Source: Rhodocyclales bacterium (lineage in GTDB: Bacteria > Pseudomonadota > Gammaproteobacteria > Burkholderiales > Rhodocyclaceae). From it: a stretch of 42,564 bases of DNA. Below are positions 15,558-24,700 of this stretch, piece after piece. Location: NCBI GenBank assembly GCA_016215645.1, contig JACRIX010000001.1, positions 1 to 42,564 of the forward strand, given 5' to 3'. Numbering within the stretch: position 1 is the first letter of the stretch; each line of letters starts with the position of its first letter. Below the pieces are notes generated by a model. The model ran no database searches, was not told where the DNA came from, and saw nothing but the letters and a program-made list of their open reading frames with translations. Made by a program: the position numbers and the translations under genes.

Positions 15558-16490
15558 CTAGCCGTCCGAATTGATCGTCGCGATGAGCTTTTGCAGCACG
15601 CTGCCGGCCTTGTCGTTGGGGATCTGGCAGGTGCCGGCGTTCTCGTGGCCACCGCCGCCGTAGAACAGCATCAGTTCGCCAATGTTGGTATTCGAGGTGC
15701 GATTGACGATGGATTTGCCGGTGGCGAATACCGTGTTCTGCTTCTGGACGCCCCACAGCACATGGATGGAGATGTTGCAGTCGGGGAACAGCGCGTAGAT
15801 CATGAAGCGGTTGGTGGCGTAGATGGTCTCTTCCTCGCGCAGATCGAGCACCGCGAGGTTCTTGTACACCGTGGTGCAGCGCCGAATCTGCTCCTTGGCC
15901 TTTTCGGCGTGGTCGAAGTAGAGATCGACGCGCTCCTTGACGTCGGGCAGGGCCAGGATGTCGTCGATGCCGTGGTTCCGGCAGTAGGAGATCAGGTCCA
16001 TCATGAGCTGGTAGTTGCTGACGCGGAACTCGCGGAAGCGACCGAGGCCGGTGCGCGAATCCATCAGGTAGTTGAGCAGCACCCAGTCCTTGGGGTCGAG
16101 GATTTCCTGGCGCGTGAAGCTGGCGGAATCGCTCTTGTCCACCGCGATCATCATTTCGGTGAGCGACGTGGCAAAGCGGCCCTTGCCACCGAAGTGCTCA
16201 TACACGACGCGCGCCGCCGAAGGGGCATCAGGGTAGATGATGTGGTTGGGGCGCTCGCCGGGATTGCGGAAGGTTTCCGAAACGTGATGATCAAAGGCGA
16301 GGTGCACGCCGGGAACGAAGGGCAGATTGGTGGTGATGTCGTTCTCGGAAATTTCGACCTTGCCATCCTGCATGTCCTTGGGGTGCACGAACTTGATCTC
16401 GTCGATCATGCCGAGTTCGTTGAGCAAGACGGCACACGCCAGACCGTCGAAATCGCTGCGGGTCACGAGACGATATTTCTTGTCGGACAT
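15558..16490 (-). CDS. DHH family phosphoesterase
   Basis: This is a 310-aa protein of the DHH superfamily. The N-terminal metal motifs are RSDFDGLACAVLL and the signature FDHHVSE, followed by DAPSAARVVYEHFG. The C-terminal DHHA1-like part contains the nucleic-acid/substrate-binding glycine motif GGGGHENAGTC. These enzymes use Mn2+ and act as oligonucleotide or cyclic-dinucleotide phosphodiesterases or exopolyphosphatase-like enzymes. This copy lacks RecJ-specific extensions, so an exopolyphosphatase-related or nanoRNase-type role is inferred. The ATG at 16490 has a GGAAAGAA site directly upstream; the upstream in-frame extension crosses a repetitive GC palindrome and is not coding. Confidence 0.85.
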   Translation of the reverse strand: MSDKKYRLVTRSDFDGLACAVLLNELGMIDEIKFVHPKDMQDGKVEISENDITTNLPFVPGVHLAFDHHVSETFRNPGERPNHIIYPDAPSAARVVYEHFGGKGRFATSLTEMMIAVDKSDSASFTRQEILDPKDWVLLNYLMDSRTGLGRFREFRVSNYQLMMDLISYCRNHGIDDILALPDVKERVDLYFDHAEKAKEQIRRCTTVYKNLAVLDLREEETIYATNRFMIYALFPDCNISIHVLWGVQKQNTVFATGKSIVNRTSNTNIGELMLFYGGGGHENAGTCQIPNDKAGSVLQKLIATINSDG

Positions 16491-16581
16491 TTCTTTCCCC
16501 AGGAGTGGCGTCACTCGAAGTGATAAGGTGAAACAGCAGGTCGGTTCGCCGGTGATATCGAGCGCAGCGAGCCGTTTGGAA

Positions 16582-16598
16582 CCCCCCTCTGAGGGGGG
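16582..16598. repeat. 17-bp G/C palindrome in the DHH upstream spacer
   Basis: CCCCCCTCTGAGGGGGG is a perfect palindrome (8-bp arms, one central base), followed by another G-run (cgaaggggggcggg). It lies in the 198-bp spacer between the AddA-like gene and the DHH gene. The composition suggests an intergenic repeat element rather than a terminator, since no T-tract follows on the minus strand. Confidence 0.45.
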
Positions 16599-16688
16599 CG
16601 AAGGGGGGCGGGCCGAGCTTGGCTGCCCGTGCCGTGGCAAGGGTACTGGCGATTCATGATATGAGTGCGGCAGTCGGAGCCATGGGCG

Positions 16689-19600
16689 TCAATTGTATTC
16701 CAGACTGATCAGCTTGCCATGGGCCGCATAGAACACCGCCAGGCGTAGCGGCAGGCCTTCAGCGGCGAACAGCGCGGCATAGGATTCAAGCTGGGAACGG
16801 TAGCGCTCGGCATGCGCCTGCAAGCGCGCCGTATCGGCGTCCAGCCCGAGGTCGGCCGTCTTGAAATCCACGATCCAGCGCTCGCCTTCCTCGACGAAAC
16901 TGCGGTCGACGACACGGGTTTCCGCCGTGCCGCCAGCACCGACTTTCGCAATCGCCATTTCGGCACCGGAATCGGCACGCGGACGCAGTACCCACTGCCC
17001 GTCCTCGCTCGCCAGCGTGGTGAAGAGCAGGCGTGCGGCGCGCGCGGCGCCTTGCTGTGCCTCGGCCAGCGGCCAGCCCCGTCCTGCCAGCCAGCGCTCG
17101 AAGGCCGGCTGGCGTGCGGCGACTTGCGTGGGCAAGCACTCGCCGGGCTCCGCTGCCGCCATTTCCAGCAGCGCGTGCACCAGCGTACCGACATCTGCGG
17201 CCAGCGCATCGACGGTGTCTTCACGCACCAGGAGCGGTGTCGGCGGAGGCGGCGCCCGCCATGCCTCACGAAGGACCGGAGCGACAAGCCGCCGCAAGCG
17301 CGGTACAAAGTGGGCGAAATCGACTCCTTCATCTACGACAAGCGGCGTTGCAGGCGCAGCCGCAGCAAAGTCCGCCTCGACCAGCGGCCACAGCGTCGCC
17401 AGCAGCGAATTTACCGCCGGCGCGGCCAGGGTTCCGTCGTCCTTGCGGCCCGCCACCGCCACCAGATGCAGGCGGCGCACCGCGCGCGTAACCGCGACAT
17501 ACAGCACGCGTGCGGCCTCATTGCCGGCCCGTTCACGCTCCAGCCCCAGCAGGAAGTCATACGTCGTCGGCTCGCCCCGGGCGCGGCCCCGTCGCCGATT
17601 CACTGGCGCGACGACCAGGCGCTCGCCCTGCGCCAGCGGAAAGCTGTCCCAGGCCAGCAACGGGGCGTCCTGGGGCGGCGTCCCGCGATGCAGCCCGGGC
17701 AGGATCACGGTATCGAATTCCAGGCCCTTGGCCTTGTGGATGGTCATCAGTTGCAGGCTGCCGTCGGCCTGTGCATCGGGCACGGCAAACAGGCGCGCCA
17801 TGTCGGCTTCCAGGTTATCCAGCGCAAAGCGCCCCGCCGCATCGATCTCATCCAGGCGTTTGAAAAATGCCTGCGCGTCTGCCAGGGCCGCGGCGTCGCC
17901 GAGCACGGCCGGGCCGCCCAGCGTGGTCCATACATCCTCGACCCAGCGCCGTCGCGACTGCCGGCCCTGCCCCGCCAGGGCTTCGCCGATGACCACGCGC
18001 ACCTGCGCCAGGCGCCGCTGACCGTCGCCGGACAGCCGCGCGCTGCGCGCCTCGTCGTTGAGCAACGACCAGATCGTCGAATCATGGTCGTCGCCCGCCA
18101 GCGCGTGCAGGTCGGCCAACACCAGGCCGCACCAGGGCGCGCGCAGGATGGACAACCAATGCAGGCGGTCGCCGCGGTGATGCAGGGCGCGCGTCAGCGA
18201 AATCAGATCCTGTACCGCCTGACGGCCCGCCAGCGGCTCGATCTCAACCGCCGTATAGCGCCATCCGGCCGGATGGCGACGAATCGCCGCGACCAATGCC
18301 GCAAGATGGCTGCGCGCCCGCACCAGCACCGCAATCTGTCGCGCCGGATCGGCACGGCGCTCGGCCTCGATCAGGGACACCACATGTTCAGCCTCCAGCT
18401 GCTCGGCCGCCGCGCCATCCCCGCGCGCGGCCGTCAGCGCATGCACGGCGACCCCGGCATCGGCCAGATCTTCGCGGGTGGCGACGAACTCCCGGTAGGC
18501 GATTTCGCCACGCACGGGCTCATCCCGCGCCGGAAAGAGTTGCGGAAAGCCGTGATTGATCCATGCCACCACCGGCGCACAGGCGCGGTTGTTGCGCGAC
18601 AGGCGCAAGGCGTCGAGGCGCAGGCCGCCGATGCCCTGCGTCTTGGCGCGCAGGAACAGACCCACCTCGGCCTTGCGAAAGCGGTAGATCGACTGCATCG
18701 GATCGCCGACGCAGAACAGGGTTCGGCCATCACCCCGCTGCCAGCCGGCAGTGAGGCGTTCCAGCAGTTCGATCTGGGTCGGGCTGGTGTCCTGGAACTC
18801 GTCGACCAGCAGATGGCGAATGCGCCAATCCAGCCGCAGGCCAAGTTCCGTCGGGTCCATCTCATCGCCCAGCGCGGCGATGGCGCGTGCGGCCAACTCG
18901 CCGAAATCGACTTCGCCGGCCTCGCGGAACACCAGCCACAGCTCGGCCGCGGCAAGTTTCATCAGTCGCGCCAGGGCACGTACGATGTCGTCATTCTCAT
19001 GCGCCGGCGTCGGCAAGCGGCGCAGGCGCACCAGGGCGGCCACGGCCTGGTCGTCCAGCGACGCCAGCGCGGCCAGCATCGCCTCCTTTTGCGCCTTGAA
19101 TTCCTTGCCGGCGGGGAAACCGTTTTTAACGGTCACGGTCTTGCGCGGCGCGTCGTCCAGTGTCAGGAGGAAAGCGGCGAGTGCACGCCAGCGCGGCAGG
19201 ACGGCCATCTCTGGCGCCAGGGCCTGCGTCCAGTCGGCGAGCGGGTGTGGCGAACCGGCCGCCGCCAGCTGCGCGGCGGCAAAGCCTGCCAATGGCATCC
19301 ATGGCGCCTGCCAGGAGGCAGTGAGTGTCTGCGCCACATCGACAAGCTCCTCGACCAACATTTCCTCCAGCGCCGAGGCTATCGCCGACTCCGGATCATC
19401 GAGCGCGGCAATCGCGCGCCACTGCTCGCGCCGGGCCAGCATCGCCACCAGCAGGCCGATCAGGCGTTCGGCATCGTTGTCCATCCAGCCCAGGGCGGCC
19501 GCCACGGCGGCCGCGTGCTCCGCCCCCTCGGCGCCGTCCTCGAGATGGTCCAGTGCGCGCCGCGCGGCCTCACGATAATGTCGGCCGGCGTCATCGACGG

Positions 19601-20030
19601 CAGCCGGCTGGGCGCCGAAGCGCGACAGCAACGGCAGCTGCCGCGCCAGCCCGGCGCAGAGCGCATCGATGGTGGTCAGGCGCAGGCGTCCGGGCTGGGT
19701 CTCGATATGCCATTCGCATTCTGCCGAACGCGCCAGCGCCGCGCGTGCCAGATCGAAGGTGATGCGCTTGTGCGCAGCCTCGGGCGGAACTCCGCCACGC
19801 GCGCGTTCCAGGCTCTCGGCGATGCGTTGCCGCATCTCGCCGGCCGCCTTGTTGGTGAAGGTGATGGCGACGATTTCCTCGGGTTCCTCGGCGATTGCCA
19901 GCAGGCGCAGGTAGCGCTGGGTCAGCAACTCGGTTTTGCCGGCGCCGGCCGGAGCCTCGATGATGAAGGATTCAAGGTCCAGCGCGCGATGGCGGTTGGC
20001 GTCGTCTTCCGTGAGCAGGTCGTGTCTCAT
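16689..20030 (-). CDS. AddA-like UvrD-type helicase with C-terminal nuclease domain
   Basis: This 1113-aa superfamily 1A helicase-nuclease would unwind and resect broken DNA ends with the product of the overlapping upstream gene. Helicase motif I is APAGAGKT (residues 26-33) and motif Ia is in AITFTNKAAGEMRQRI. Motif II is VDEFQDTSPTQIELL. Later motifs include LMTIHKAKGLEFDTV and VLYVAVTRAVRRLHLV. A PD-(D/E)XK nuclease motif WIVDFKT lies about 60 residues from the C-terminus. The ATG at 20030 overlaps the AddB-like stop as ATGA and has a GGAGG site. It contains repeat copy 4 (KVGAGGTA) just before the nuclease core. Distinguishing true AddA from the betaproteobacterial AddA-like class needs alignment. 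Confidence 0.88.
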   Translation of the reverse strand: MRHDLLTEDDANRHRALDLESFIIEAPAGAGKTELLTQRYLRLLAIAEEPEEIVAITFTNKAAGEMRQRIAESLERARGGVPPEAAHKRITFDLARAALARSAECEWHIETQPGRLRLTTIDALCAGLARQLPLLSRFGAQPAAVDDAGRHYREAARRALDHLEDGAEGAEHAAAVAAALGWMDNDAERLIGLLVAMLARREQWRAIAALDDPESAIASALEEMLVEELVDVAQTLTASWQAPWMPLAGFAAAQLAAAGSPHPLADWTQALAPEMAVLPRWRALAAFLLTLDDAPRKTVTVKNGFPAGKEFKAQKEAMLAALASLDDQAVAALVRLRRLPTPAHENDDIVRALARLMKLAAAELWLVFREAGEVDFGELAARAIAALGDEMDPTELGLRLDWRIRHLLVDEFQDTSPTQIELLERLTAGWQRGDGRTLFCVGDPMQSIYRFRKAEVGLFLRAKTQGIGGLRLDALRLSRNNRACAPVVAWINHGFPQLFPARDEPVRGEIAYREFVATREDLADAGVAVHALTAARGDGAAAEQLEAEHVVSLIEAERRADPARQIAVLVRARSHLAALVAAIRRHPAGWRYTAVEIEPLAGRQAVQDLISLTRALHHRGDRLHWLSILRAPWCGLVLADLHALAGDDHDSTIWSLLNDEARSARLSGDGQRRLAQVRVVIGEALAGQGRQSRRRWVEDVWTTLGGPAVLGDAAALADAQAFFKRLDEIDAAGRFALDNLEADMARLFAVPDAQADGSLQLMTIHKAKGLEFDTVILPGLHRGTPPQDAPLLAWDSFPLAQGERLVVAPVNRRRGRARGEPTTYDFLLGLERERAGNEAARVLYVAVTRAVRRLHLVAVAGRKDDGTLAAPAVNSLLATLWPLVEADFAAAAPATPLVVDEGVDFAHFVPRLRRLVAPVLREAWRAPPPPTPLLVREDTVDALAADVGTLVHALLEMAAAEPGECLPTQVAARQPAFERWLAGRGWPLAEAQQGAARAARLLFTTLASEDGQWVLRPRADSGAEMAIAKVGAGGTAETRVVDRSFVEEGERWIVDFKTADLGLDADTARLQAHAERYRSQLESYAALFAAEGLPLRLAVFYAAHGKLISLEYN
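16922..16947 (-). repeat. dispersed 26-bp repeat, copy 4
   Basis: On the minus strand the core is GAAAGTCGGTGCTGGCGGCA then CGGCGG. It is translated in the AddA-like protein as K-V-G-A-G-G-T-A, about a dozen residues before the nuclease strand RWIVDFKT. Confidence 0.6.
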
Positions 20031-22744
20031 TCGCCCTCCGCCTCGCACTGTTGCCGGCGTTCGGCGAGGCGCAACAATGGCTTAACCTCACAGTACTGAA
20101 GATCGCCCTCCTGCTCGAACACCACGGCGGCCACGCCATCCTTCACCTCGCGTGCGACCTCGCGGATGCGCTCGGCCCATACGGCGCGCAGTGCTGCCCA
20201 ATCGGGGAAATCGTGTTCACCATAGCGGCGGCGTTGCTGGTCGAGCGCTTTGACATTCGGCAGCAAACCGTCAGCGTCGGCAACGCCGAGAAACGCGGGT
20301 TCCTCGCGGGTCACCCGCGCCAGGGCGACGGCCGCCACGGCACGATCGGGAAAGGCCAGTGCGGCGTAGATCGGCAATTGCGGTTCGACGATGCGCTCGG
20401 CACTCCAACTGCTGCTGCGGTCGCGGCGTCCGCTCTTGTAATCGATGATCGCCAGACGCCCGTCACCGAGTTCATCAACGCGGTCGATGACCACGGTCAC
20501 CGGCAGCCCCTCGATGTTCAGGCAATGGCGCTCCTCGCGCGCCAGCACGCGGAAGGGTGGCCGTGCCGCTTCCACCTCCAGCCAACCGGCCAGCAGTTCG
20601 GCCAGGCGCGTTGCCTCCAGCAGGCGCAGACGCGGCGGCAACGGATCGATGGCCGTGCGGTCGTGATCGTCCAGCGCGAGCGTGACCACACGCGCGATCT
20701 CCGCGGCGCGCCCGGCAGCGTCCATGGCCAGCAGTTCGGTCAGGCCACGGCCGGTCCAGAAGGCTTCCAGCGCGGCGTGCAACAAGGATCCACGCGCCAG
20801 GGCATCGAGGCCAAAAGTCGGCGCTGGCAGCACGGCGGCACCGAGCCGGTAGCGGTAAAAGGCCCAGGCCGGGCAGGCCGCCTGCGCCGCCAGCAGTCCC
20901 GTACCACCTCGAATCGCTTCGTCGGGACCGAGTTCGGGAGCCCGTGAATCGTCGATATATTCAATCTCGCCGGCAAGCGCAACCAGGGACGGCGTTGCCT
21001 CGTGGTGCGTGACCGCAATGCCGTTCAGCAGCGGGCTGGGACGCAAGGCCCTTTCGCCTTCCTTGCTTGGCCAGGAGAACAGCACCTCGGGCGCGCTGGC
21101 GCACCACAGCGCCTGCATCTTGCACGCCACCTCGGCAAGGCGGTCGGCGCGCGCCGCAGGAATGCCGGCGTGGCGCTGCAACTCGGCGGGCAGGATGGGA
21201 TTGGGCCGCGGTGCCGGCGGCCATGCTCCCTCATTGAGGCCGATCACCCACAGGCCATCGACCGCGCCCGCCAGCGCGTCGTCGAGACTGCAAACTTCGA
21301 CACGCGGCGCGCGGCGGCGGCGAGCACGAAAGGCGCGATCGCGGCATTGGCGACGCAACTGACGTAGCGCCTCACCACGATCGATGCGACCGAGAATGGC
21401 GTCCAGCGACGACAGGCCCAGGATCAGCGCGCGCAATTCATTGACTACCGCGGCTTCCACCGCGAGCAGGGGACGCTGACCGGGCCAACCGAGTGCTTCA
21501 AGCAGTTCGATGAACACCTTGCCCCAGGCCGACGGCGCCAGGCGGCGCGAGGCGTTGCGCGTGGTTTCCAGCAGCGCATCGAGCTGCGCCAGAAGTTGCG
21601 GCGCCGGCGCGCGCAGGGCGAGACGGCCTATCGCCGCACGCAAGCGCGCCAGGCTGGCCTCCGGTGGCAACAACTCACGCAACCCGGCTTCGATGCGCGC
21701 GCGCGCATCGGCCTCATCGACATCCGCCGACCAGCCCGGGGCACAGAGCAAGGCGCCGAAATTCGCCTGCGCGATGCGGCGCGGACTGGCAAGGATGTGC
21801 AGCAAGGACAAGGCGACATCGACCAGCACGTGCGCCGCCAGAGGCTCGCCACCGACAAATTCAAAATCGCGCTCTTGCGCCACCCAGGCGGCGCCGACGG
21901 CATCGCCATGCAAGGCCTTGGTCAGGGCAGACTCCAACTGGCGACGGCGTGCCGCCAGGTCCGCCACGGCAATGCGCAGGCGCAGCCGCCGGTCGCCCGC
22001 TGCATCGAGTCTCCGCCTGGCCCAGGCCGCGGCGGCCCGGCATTCGGCCTCGGCCTCGGCACATTCGACACCGCACGCCGCCGGCTCGCTACCGCAACCG
22101 AAATCGACGCGAAACAGTTCGACCCCGCGCGCTTCCAGCACCAGCAGCAGGCGCGACACCACCGGATCGGGGGCGACAAAGCCGGCGAGGCCGATGCGTG
22201 CCGGCAGGCCGCCCAGTCCGCGCTCGACGCAAGCGATGCGCCAGACCAGGATCTCGTCCATTCCCCGCCAGTTGCCTTCGCGGCAGGCGGATTCGACATC
22301 CTCGCGCCAGCGCAGCCAGGCCTGGTATTCGCCGGTGTGCAGGACTTCCGGAACCTCGACGCGCCAGGTGCGCTGCAGGCTCGCCGCTTCCAGTGCCGCC
22401 AGCGCCATGCCCTCGCGGTCAAAGAGGTCCGCTGCCGCACCGGCATCACGGGCGATCGCCAGCTCCCAGAGAGTGCGCTCCTGAACATGACCGAGAAAGC
22501 TGCCGGCCGCCGCTTCCGGCGGAATCTCGCCGCGCAGCAGCGCCCGCGACACCAGGGCATCGAGCCACAATGCGGCGGTCGAGCTCTGCAAGGCACGCCA
22601 GGTTGTGGCGCCGCGCGCCACCTGCAGATCGCCATGGGCACGGCGCAAATCCAGCGCCAGCCGCGCCGTGGCGCACAGCACCACCGGGTCAGGTCCGCCT
22701 GGCAGATCGACCAGCGGAACGACAGGCAGATCGGGACGGATCAT
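20027..22744 (-). CDS. AddB-like PD-(D/E)XK nuclease family DNA repair protein
   Basis: This 905-aa protein resembles the 'probable DNA repair protein' class that pairs with AddA-like helicases. The N-terminal two-thirds has a helicase-like fold without a Walker A motif. The nuclease core is at about residues 740-780, with VIDRVDELGDGRLAIIDYKSG supplying the catalytic Asp and D-x-K. QLPIYAALA follows, as in RecB-family nucleases. The C-terminal cysteine cluster that normally completes a 4Fe-4S site looks eroded: only the middle Cys remains in LQYCEVKPLLRLAE. The ATG at 22744 overlaps the stop of a 38-aa membrane protein (ATGA). Repeat copy 5 lies antisense within it. Confidence 0.83.
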   Translation of the reverse strand: MIRPDLPVVPLVDLPGGPDPVVLCATARLALDLRRAHGDLQVARGATTWRALQSSTAALWLDALVSRALLRGEIPPEAAAGSFLGHVQERTLWELAIARDAGAAADLFDREGMALAALEAASLQRTWRVEVPEVLHTGEYQAWLRWREDVESACREGNWRGMDEILVWRIACVERGLGGLPARIGLAGFVAPDPVVSRLLLVLEARGVELFRVDFGCGSEPAACGVECAEAEAECRAAAAWARRRLDAAGDRRLRLRIAVADLAARRRQLESALTKALHGDAVGAAWVAQERDFEFVGGEPLAAHVLVDVALSLLHILASPRRIAQANFGALLCAPGWSADVDEADARARIEAGLRELLPPEASLARLRAAIGRLALRAPAPQLLAQLDALLETTRNASRRLAPSAWGKVFIELLEALGWPGQRPLLAVEAAVVNELRALILGLSSLDAILGRIDRGEALRQLRRQCRDRAFRARRRRAPRVEVCSLDDALAGAVDGLWVIGLNEGAWPPAPRPNPILPAELQRHAGIPAARADRLAEVACKMQALWCASAPEVLFSWPSKEGERALRPSPLLNGIAVTHHEATPSLVALAGEIEYIDDSRAPELGPDEAIRGGTGLLAAQAACPAWAFYRYRLGAAVLPAPTFGLDALARGSLLHAALEAFWTGRGLTELLAMDAAGRAAEIARVVTLALDDHDRTAIDPLPPRLRLLEATRLAELLAGWLEVEAARPPFRVLAREERHCLNIEGLPVTVVIDRVDELGDGRLAIIDYKSGRRDRSSSWSAERIVEPQLPIYAALAFPDRAVAAVALARVTREEPAFLGVADADGLLPNVKALDQQRRRYGEHDFPDWAALRAVWAERIREVAREVKDGVAAVVFEQEGDLQYCEVKPLLRLAERRQQCEAEGE
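20813..20838 (+). repeat. dispersed 26-bp repeat, copy 5 (antisense in the AddB-like gene)
   Basis: Core AAAAGTCGGCGCTGGCAGCA then CGGCGG on the plus strand, opposite to transcription. The gene reads the reverse complement as V-L-P-A-P-T-F, in a variable linker between two helices. Confidence 0.6.
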
Positions 22745-22857
22745 CCGGCCAACGGCAGCATCAGCGCGCCCAGGGCGCACAGGGTCGTGGTGAGGATGAA
22801 CACGGCAACATCGGCGGGATGGGCGGCGTAGTGGGGGCTTGGGGTTTCGACAGACAT
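22741..22857 (-). CDS. 38-aa single-span membrane protein
   Basis: This small open frame encodes a 38-residue protein with a polar N-terminal half (MSVETPSPHYAAHPADV) and one hydrophobic helix (AVFILTTTLCALGALMLPLAG) reaching the C-terminus. It is preceded by a near-perfect ribosome-binding site (AAGGAGGAGGT, about 4 nt from the ATG), which is much stronger than its neighbours'. The stop overlaps the AddB-like start as ATGA, so its translation probably drives that of the repair gene. A longer in-frame upstream region is not supported. It may be a true microprotein or a translational leader for the nuclease gene. Confidence 0.65.
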   Translation of the reverse strand: MSVETPSPHYAAHPADVAVFILTTTLCALGALMLPLAG

Positions 22858-22903
22858 GTGACCTCCTCCTTGAACATGGAGAGCAGTCTGCCGGGAGCAA
22901 GGC

Positions 22904-24259
22904 TCATGGCGTGAGCCTGTCGGCCGGTGGTAGCGCATCCGGCGCCTGCAGCTCGGGAGCCTGCACCGCGCGCGGCACCACCTCGACCGGATTGAGGTCG
23001 CGGATTTCCTTGTCTTCGCTCGCCACCTTCAAGTCGCGGAATTTGCGCGCCGAAACCAGCACGCGCCGCTCCAGCGACGCCACCGAATCGTTGTAGGCAC
23101 CCACGGCCTCGCCGAGATTCTTGCCGACTCGCCCCCAGTGTTCGGCCACGGTGGCGATCCGGTCGTAAAGCTCGCGCCCCAGCACGCTGATGCGCTCGGC
23201 GTTCTCGGTCAGGGCCTGCTGGGTCCAGCCATAGGCCACGGCGCGCAACAGGGCAATCAGCGTGGTCGGCGTCGCCAGGATCACGCGGGCGTCGACGCCG
23301 GCTTCTATCAGCGAGGGATCGGCTTCCAGCGCCGCCGAATAAAACATCTCGCCCGGAAGGAACAGCACCACAAAATCCGGCGAGGGCTGGAATTGCTCCC
23401 AGTAGGATTTCTGGCCGAGCTTCTTCAAATGGTCGCGCACCTGACGGGCGTGGTCGGCCAGCTTGCGTTTCTTCGCGTCCTCGTCGGTCGCCTCCAGCGC
23501 GTCGAGGTAGGCCGCCAGCGGCGCCTTGGCATCGACCACGATGTTCTTGCCGCCGGGCAGGCGCACGATCAGATCGGGGCGCAGGCGGCCGTCCTCGGTA
23601 TTCACGTTTTCCTGCTCGAAAAAATCACAATGATCGAGCATGCCGGCCATTTCAACCACGCGCTTGAGTTGCAGTTCGCCCCAACGCCCTCGCGTCTGCG
23701 GCGCCCGCAGGGCCTTCACCAGATTGCCGGTTTCCTGGCGCAACTGGTCCTGCGCGCCGGCCAGTGAGCGCACCTGCTCGGTCAGCGTGGCATAGGCATC
23801 GACGCGGGCCTTCTCCAGGCCGGTGATCTGCAGTTCGAATTTCTCCAGCGAGGTCTTGACCGGGGCGACCAGTTCGCCGATGGCCTGCTGACGCTTTTCC
23901 AGTTCGCCTTTCGCTGCCGTCTGCTGGGCCTCCAGCGCGGCGCGGGCCAGTTCGAGAAAACTCTGGTTGTTCTTCACCAGGGCGTCGGCCGACAGGGACT
24001 TGAACGCGTCGGCGAAGCTGGACCGGGCAGCCTCCAGTGTCGCCTGACGCTCGGCATACAAGGCACGTTCGCTGTCGAGCGCGCTTTGCAATGTCGCGCA
24101 CCGTACCGCCAGCGCCGACTCTTTGTCGCGCAACACGGCAAGCTCGGCCTCACGTTGTGCCAGCGCCGTGCGCGCCTCTCGCACCCGGGCGGTGAACACA
24201 AAGGACACCAGTCCGCCCCCCAGCAGGAGGCCGGCCAACAAAGCAATGGTCATTTCCAT
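22904..24259 (-). CDS. rmuC: DNA recombination protein RmuC
   Basis: This 451-aa protein has an N-terminal membrane anchor ([20 protein letters not shown]), a long coiled coil to about residue 180, and then the RmuC nuclease-like domain. That domain begins at [19 protein letters not shown] and continues through [21 protein letters not shown] (restriction-endonuclease-type core), [15 protein letters not shown] and [17 protein letters not shown]. RmuC limits inversions at short repeats in E. coli; its biochemical activity is unproven. The start at 24259 is chosen ahead of the membrane segment, with a second ATG two codons later. It precedes the AddAB-like genes in the transcription direction, grouping DNA-repair functions. 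Confidence 0.92.
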   Translation of the reverse strand: MEMTIALLAGLLLGGGLVSFVFTARVREARTALAQREAELAVLRDKESALAVRCATLQSALDSERALYAERQATLEAARSSFADAFKSLSADALVKNNQSFLELARAALEAQQTAAKGELEKRQQAIGELVAPVKTSLEKFELQITGLEKARVDAYATLTEQVRSLAGAQDQLRQETGNLVKALRAPQTRGRWGELQLKRVVEMAGMLDHCDFFEQENVNTEDGRLRPDLIVRLPGGKNIVVDAKAPLAAYLDALEATDEDAKKRKLADHARQVRDHLKKLGQKSYWEQFQPSPDFVVLFLPGEMFYSAALEADPSLIEAGVDARVILATPTTLIALLRAVAYGWTQQALTENAERISVLGRELYDRIATVAEHWGRVGKNLGEAVGAYNDSVASLERRVLVSARKFRDLKVASEDKEIRDLNPVEVVPRAVQAPELQAPDALPPADRLTP

Positions 24260-24307
24260 GGGAGCAAGCCTATCACCATGACCGGCTCGCCACGCGAGAC
24301 CGAGCAA

Positions 24308-24700
24308 TCATTCGTTGAACCCCCGGATCAAGCGCCCCGACCTCTTGGTCGGCCGGCCCTTGAGTCCGGCACCGGGCATCGGTGCAATACGGCGTATCTC
24401 CTCCATGCGCTGGCGGCGCTCGGCACTCGCCGCGGTCTCTTCGTAGAGCAGGCGCGCTTCCGACGCCGGTCGGCGCTGGTGAGTGAGTCCGCGCACTATC
24501 ACGGTCCAGCGGATTTCACCGGCGGAAATATCGAGCTCGTCGCCGGGCTTGACCTCCCGCGCCGGTTTCACTGTCTGGCCGTTCCAGCGCACCTTGCCAC
24601 CGTCAATGGCATCCGCCGCCAGGCGGCGCGTCTTGTAGAAGCGCGCCGCCCAAAGCCATTTGTCGAGACGCTGCCGACCGCCGACCTCCGCCTCACTCAT
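24308..24700 (-). CDS. hslR: S4-domain RNA-binding protein Hsp15
   Basis: This 130-aa protein is close to the 133 aa of E. coli Hsp15. The S4 RNA-binding domain is at the N-terminus: RLDKWLWAARFYKTRRLAAD and GGKVRWNGQTVKPAREVKPGD. The conserved IRWTVIVRGLTHQRRPASEA and the C-terminal basic tail GLKGRPTKRSGRLIRGF follow. Hsp15 binds stalled 50S subunits carrying peptidyl-tRNA and helps recycle them. The ATG at 24700 overlaps the last codons of the nitroreductase gene by 8 nt. The longer frame by 7 residues is less likely. Confidence 0.92.
   Translation of the reverse strand: MSEAEVGGRQRLDKWLWAARFYKTRRLAADAIDGGKVRWNGQTVKPAREVKPGDELDISAGEIRWTVIVRGLTHQRRPASEARLLYEETAASAERRQRMEEIRRIAPMPGAGLKGRPTKRSGRLIRGFNE

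Noticed and set aside
16812-20099. Long plus-strand open frame of about 1095 aa opposite the AddA-like gene
   Set aside because: It is a shadow of a GC-rich gene: low-complexity Arg/Gln/His-rich translation with no domain, fully antisense to a convincing helicase-nuclease.
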